In this document: in pieces, positions 61,847 through 64,000 of the stretch
How the letters are laid out: each line of letters begins with the position of its first letter
Position numbering within the stretch: the first letter of the stretch is position 1
Assembly: GCF_900188085.1 (NCBI RefSeq)
Contig: NZ_FZOU01000011.1
Location: 59,249-123,248, forward strand
Source: Granulicella rosea
GTDB lineage: Bacteria; Acidobacteriota; Terriglobia; Terriglobales; Acidobacteriaceae
Direction of reading: 5' to 3'
Length of the DNA stretch: 64,000 bases
The notes under the pieces: generated by a model
Told to the model about the DNA's origin: nothing
The model's database searches: none
What the model saw: only the letters and a program-made list of their open reading frames with translations
Translations under genes and position numbers: made by a program

Positions 61847-62281
61847 CTAAGCGACGATCTCGATACCCATCGAGCGAGCCGTACCGCGGATGCTCTTCGC
61901 GGCAGCCTCAACCGTGGTGGAGTTCAGGTCGGGCATCTTGCGGGTCGCGATCTCGATAATCTGCTTCTCCGTGACCTTGCCCTTCTTCTCCTTGTTCGGC
62001 GTGCCCGAACCCTTCTCGATGCCGGCAGCCTTCAGCAGAAGGACAGCGGCGGGAGGGGTCTTGGTGACGAAGCTGAAGGTGCGGTCGCCGTAGACCGTGA
62101 TGACAACCGGAATCGTGAGGCCGGCCATCGACGGATCCTTGGTGCGATCGTTGAACTGCTTGCAGAACTCCATGATGTTGACCTGAGCCTGACCGAGCGC
62201 GGGGCCGATCGGGGGAGCGGGGGTGGCCTTACCGGCCATAACCTGGAGCTTGACGTATCCTGTAACTTTCTTCGGTGCCAT
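61847..62281 (-). CDS. rplK: Ribosomal protein L11
   Basis: A 144-residue protein with all L11 signatures: 'LQVMAGKATPAPPIGPALGQ' at the N-terminus, 'MEFCKQFNDRTK' and the C-terminal RNA-binding domain ending 'IRGTARSMGIEI'. It forms the GTPase-associated centre with 23S rRNA. AAGGAAACACC precedes the ATG. In most bacteria rplA follows directly; here a terminator does. Confidence 0.97.
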   Translation of the reverse strand: MAPKKVTGYVKLQVMAGKATPAPPIGPALGQAQVNIMEFCKQFNDRTKDPSMAGLTIPVVITVYGDRTFSFVTKTPPAAVLLLKAAGIEKGSGTPNKEKKGKVTEKQIIEIATRKMPDLNSTTVEAAAKSIRGTARSMGIEIVA

Positions 62282-62410
62282 GGTGTTTCCTTCTCTTTAC
62301 GCTTTGCGTTCTCTACGCTTCGCGGGAATTTTAGTGCTGCTGATGCGGTAGAGTGGCGCTCCGAGAAGCCCTTGCGGCGGCTCGCTACTCATGAAGATCG
62401 ACGCCGGAGC

Positions 62411-63025
62411 TTACTGCTCCATCTTGTCGACCTTCGAAAACTCGATCTCAACCGGGGTTGAACGACCGAAGATGGTAACCATGACCTTAAGGGTCTGCTT
62501 GTCTTCGTTGATGTCGTCCACCGCGCCGTTGAAGTTGGCGAACGGTCCTTCGTTGATCCGAACCTGCTCGCCCTTGGCAAACTTGATCTTGAGCGTCGGC
62601 GACTCCTTCGAGACGTCGGTGCGGTTCAACATGCCCGAGACCTCGGCCTCGGTCAGCGCGACCGGCTTGTCGCCCGTGCCGAGGAAGCCCGTGACGCGCG
62701 GGGTATTTTTGATGACGTGCCAGAGATCGTTGTCGAGATCCATCTCGACGAAGACGTAGCCCGGCAGGAAGACACGGTCGATCGTGACCTTCTTGCCGTT
62801 GCGAACCTCGCTGGTCGGCTCGAGCGGAATCTCGATGCGTCCGATCTTGTTCTCGAGATTATAGGCGCGGATGCGGCTCTCAAGCGACTCCTTCACCTTG
62901 CGCTCGAAGCCCGAGTACGCGTGGATGATGTACCACTTGAAGCTCTCGTTCGCAGGCGCTGCATCGAGAACCTGTTCCGCCGGAATTTGCTCGTCTGCCG
63001 CCATCGTTACATCTTTCTCGGACAT
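62411..63025 (-). CDS. nusG: Transcription elongation/antitermination factor NusG
   Basis: A 204-residue factor that binds the RNA polymerase clamp and couples to Rho or ribosomes. The NGN domain has 'WYIIHAYSGFERKVKESL' and 'FLPGYVFVEMDLDNDLWHVI' with 'TPRVTGFLG'; the C-terminal KOW domain has 'GEQVRINEGPFANFNGAV'. It has about 25 extra residues at the N-terminus. It lies 44 bases after secE and 129 before rplK. Confidence 0.96.
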   Translation of the reverse strand: MSEKDVTMAADEQIPAEQVLDAAPANESFKWYIIHAYSGFERKVKESLESRIRAYNLENKIGRIEIPLEPTSEVRNGKKVTIDRVFLPGYVFVEMDLDNDLWHVIKNTPRVTGFLGTGDKPVALTEAEVSGMLNRTDVSKESPTLKIKFAKGEQVRINEGPFANFNGAVDDINEDKQTLKVMVTIFGRSTPVEIEFSKVDKMEQ

Positions 63026-63069
63026 CGTATTGAATCCCTGCTGGCCCGCCGCCAGAGGCGGGCAAAATG

Positions 63070-63333
63070 CTAGTGTTTCGCCAGGTGCTTGAAGAGCAGA
63101 TCGACGCCGTGACCGATGATGTTGTCCACCAGCCAGAAGTACGCGGCGAAGATGAAGACGGTGACGATGACGACGATGGTCGTCGACTGAACCTCTTCGC
63201 GAGAGGGCGAGATGACCTTGCGCATCTCGGCGCGAACGTCCTTCAGGAACTCCGCAAGCCGAGCCGGGCCGGCCTTGAACTGATCCATACCCGAATTCTG
63301 TTGTTCGTCTGCCGCTACGATTGCCTTGGCCAT
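63070..63333 (-). CDS. secE: Preprotein translocase subunit SecE
   Basis: An 87-residue inner-membrane protein of the SecYEG channel. The conserved cytoplasmic helix ('FLKDVRAEMRKVISPSREEV') is followed by one transmembrane helix ('TTIVVIVTVFIFAAYFWLVD'). GAGGCAGTG precedes the ATG; an in-frame ATG 18 bases upstream is not supported. It is between tRNA-Trp and nusG, the standard order. Confidence 0.95.
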   Translation of the reverse strand: MAKAIVAADEQQNSGMDQFKAGPARLAEFLKDVRAEMRKVISPSREEVQSTTIVVIVTVFIFAAYFWLVDNIIGHGVDLLFKHLAKH

Positions 63334-63381
63334 CACTGCCTCAAACTTCAAATCTTTACTGGGTCCTGCACGGTATAGAAA

Positions 63382-63457
63382 TGGCGGGGGAGCTCGGATT
63401 CGAACCGAGAAGTTCGGTTTTGGAGACCGACAGTTTAACCGTTGAGCTTACTCCCCC
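63382..63457 (-). tRNA. tRNA-Trp (anticodon CCA)
   Basis: On the minus strand the acceptor stem is GGGGGAG with CTCCCCC, the anticodon stem TCGGT/ACCGA encloses CTCCAAA with anticodon CCA, and the T-arm has TTCGAAT. The 3' CCA is encoded. A hairpin (CTCCAGCC and complement, 63465-63488) lies just upstream of it, after rpmG. Confidence 0.96.
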
Positions 63458-63497
63458 AGGGAGCCTCCAGCCGTCGCTCAGGCTGGAGTGCGCTCGA

Positions 63498-63647
63498 TTA
63501 CTTGGTTTCCTTGTGATCCGTGTGCTTGCGGCACGTGTTGCAGAACTTCGAGAACTCCAGACGGCCCGTGGTCGTCTTCTTGTTCTTCGTGGTGGAGTAG
63601 TTCCGGTTCTTGCACTCGGGGCACTGCAGGGTTACGATCTCACGCAT
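63498..63647 (-). CDS. rpmG: Ribosomal protein L33
   Basis: A 49-residue protein starting MREIVTLQC, with the zinc-binding cysteines 9, 12, 36 and 39 (CPEC and CNTC), so it is the zinc-containing form. 'NYSTTKNKK' is the family signature. AGGAGAATC precedes the ATG. It is too short for many gene callers but occupies its standard place between tuf and tRNA-Trp. Confidence 0.95.
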   Translation of the reverse strand: MREIVTLQCPECKNRNYSTTKNKKTTTGRLEFSKFCNTCRKHTDHKETK

Positions 63648-63672
63648 GTTGATTCTCCTAGACTTCTAAGTG

Positions 63673-63691
63673 GCCAGCCACCTCGGCTGGC
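63673..63691 (-). other. Hairpin in the tuf-rpmG spacer
   Basis: GCCAGCC pairs with GGCTGGC around a five-base loop, between the tuf terminator and rpmG. There is no T-run; its role is unclear. Confidence 0.45.
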
Positions 63692-63847
63692 AAGCAGCGC
63701 GCTCCGCCTTGAATGCACTTCAGGGCTCACACGCCGCGACGCAGGGAGGATGGCCCCTGCTACCAAATCCTGAATGTAAAACGAAATCGAAGCGGTCAGG
63801 CCACGCTCGACTTTTCCTATTATCCCATGAAATGACGGGATTCGGAA

Positions 63848-63888
63848 AGAAAAGAGCGGCGAGCAACCTGCCTCGCCGCTCTTTTCTT
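63848..63888 (-). terminator. Terminator after tuf
   Basis: On the minus strand a perfect 13-bp stem (AAAGAGCGGCGAG and complement) with an eight-base loop, followed by TTTTCTTTCC. It lies 17 bases past the tuf stop. Confidence 0.92.
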
Positions 63889-63904
63889 CCAGAGACTAGC
63901 AGCG

Positions 63905-64000
63905 TTACTTGATGATCTCGGAGATCGTGCCCGCGCCGACGGTACGTCCACCCTCACGGATGGCGAAGCGCAGACCCTTCTCCATCGCGACCGGCGTGTG
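63905..64000 (-). CDS. tuf: Elongation factor Tu, 3' end only
   Basis: The window ends inside this gene. The 31 visible residues, with '[19 protein letters not shown]' and the end 'TISEIIK', are the C-terminal barrel of EF-Tu, which delivers aminoacyl-tRNA to the ribosome. Its place ahead of rpmG, tRNA-Trp, secE and nusG is the standard one. Confidence 0.96.

Overview
The window is a high-GC chromosomal stretch that looks like a member of the Acidobacteriota, probably family Acidobacteriaceae (Terriglobus/Granulicella/Edaphobacter relatives). The pointers are a secreted protein of the VWFA-related acidobacterial type, several secreted polysaccharide esterases and a GH172-type glycosidase, interspersed repeats with arms like GTCATCCTGAGCGTAGCGAA, and an RpoB with an unusual cysteine-rich insert. 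The assignment is an inference from gene content; no rRNA gene is present to prove it.

Layout. 1-9.7 kb: a HEAT-repeat secreted protein, L-serine dehydratase, a subclass B3-like metallo-beta-lactamase, a methyltransferase, a 20-residue Lys/Ala peptide gene with its own promoter and terminator, a coiled-coil membrane protein, a ThiO-like oxidase, citrate synthase and a secreted esterase. 9.7-18 kb: a tandem SGNH esterase, an MFS exporter with a monooxygenase-like tail, OsmC, 2-oxoglutarate dehydrogenase E1, an unknown exported protein and a cold-shock protein. 18-32.8 kb: a mutL / Arg-Gly-rich winged-helix-like protein / cmk row, two unknown envelope genes, pyruvate kinase, a YihY membrane protein, a thioredoxin-fold protein, a VWA protein, a second esterase and a GT-C-like membrane enzyme. 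32.7-34.8 kb: a small accessory islet with a VapC/Phd-type pair, a nested inverted repeat, one solitary CRISPR-like repeat, an orphan zinc-ribbon-like protein and a BrnT/BrnA pair. 34.8-46.5 kb (minus strand): rplA-rplJ-rplL-rpoB-rpoC with its own promoter. 46.5-61.8 kb: 15 kb of unrelated genes (Uma2-like pair, GH172, a hemE-hemH-hemG(hemY) cluster, purS, ppa, a diguanylate cyclase, an APC permease, a radical SAM protein). 61.8-64 kb (minus strand): rplK, nusG, secE, tRNA-Trp, rpmG and the 3' end of tuf.

How the parts fit. The tuf-rpmG-trnW-secE-nusG-rplK and rplA-rplJ-rplL-rpoBC blocks normally form one continuous neighbourhood. Here they have the same orientation but are 15.4 kb apart; rplK ends in a strong terminator and rplA has a near-consensus promoter, so the split appears functional. 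The heme genes form a probable five-gene transcript. Carbon metabolism is represented by gltA, sucA, pyk and sdaA, and polymer breakdown by the secreted esterases and GH172.

The most notable observations are the double zinc-ribbon-like insertion in RpoB; nine genes with a -10-like hexamer exactly six bases before the start codon, which suggests frequent leaderless transcripts; a perfect 26-bp palindrome over the brnT promoter and start; the split ribosomal operon; the Arg-Gly-rich winged-helix-like protein; and the tiny Lys/Ala peptide gene.
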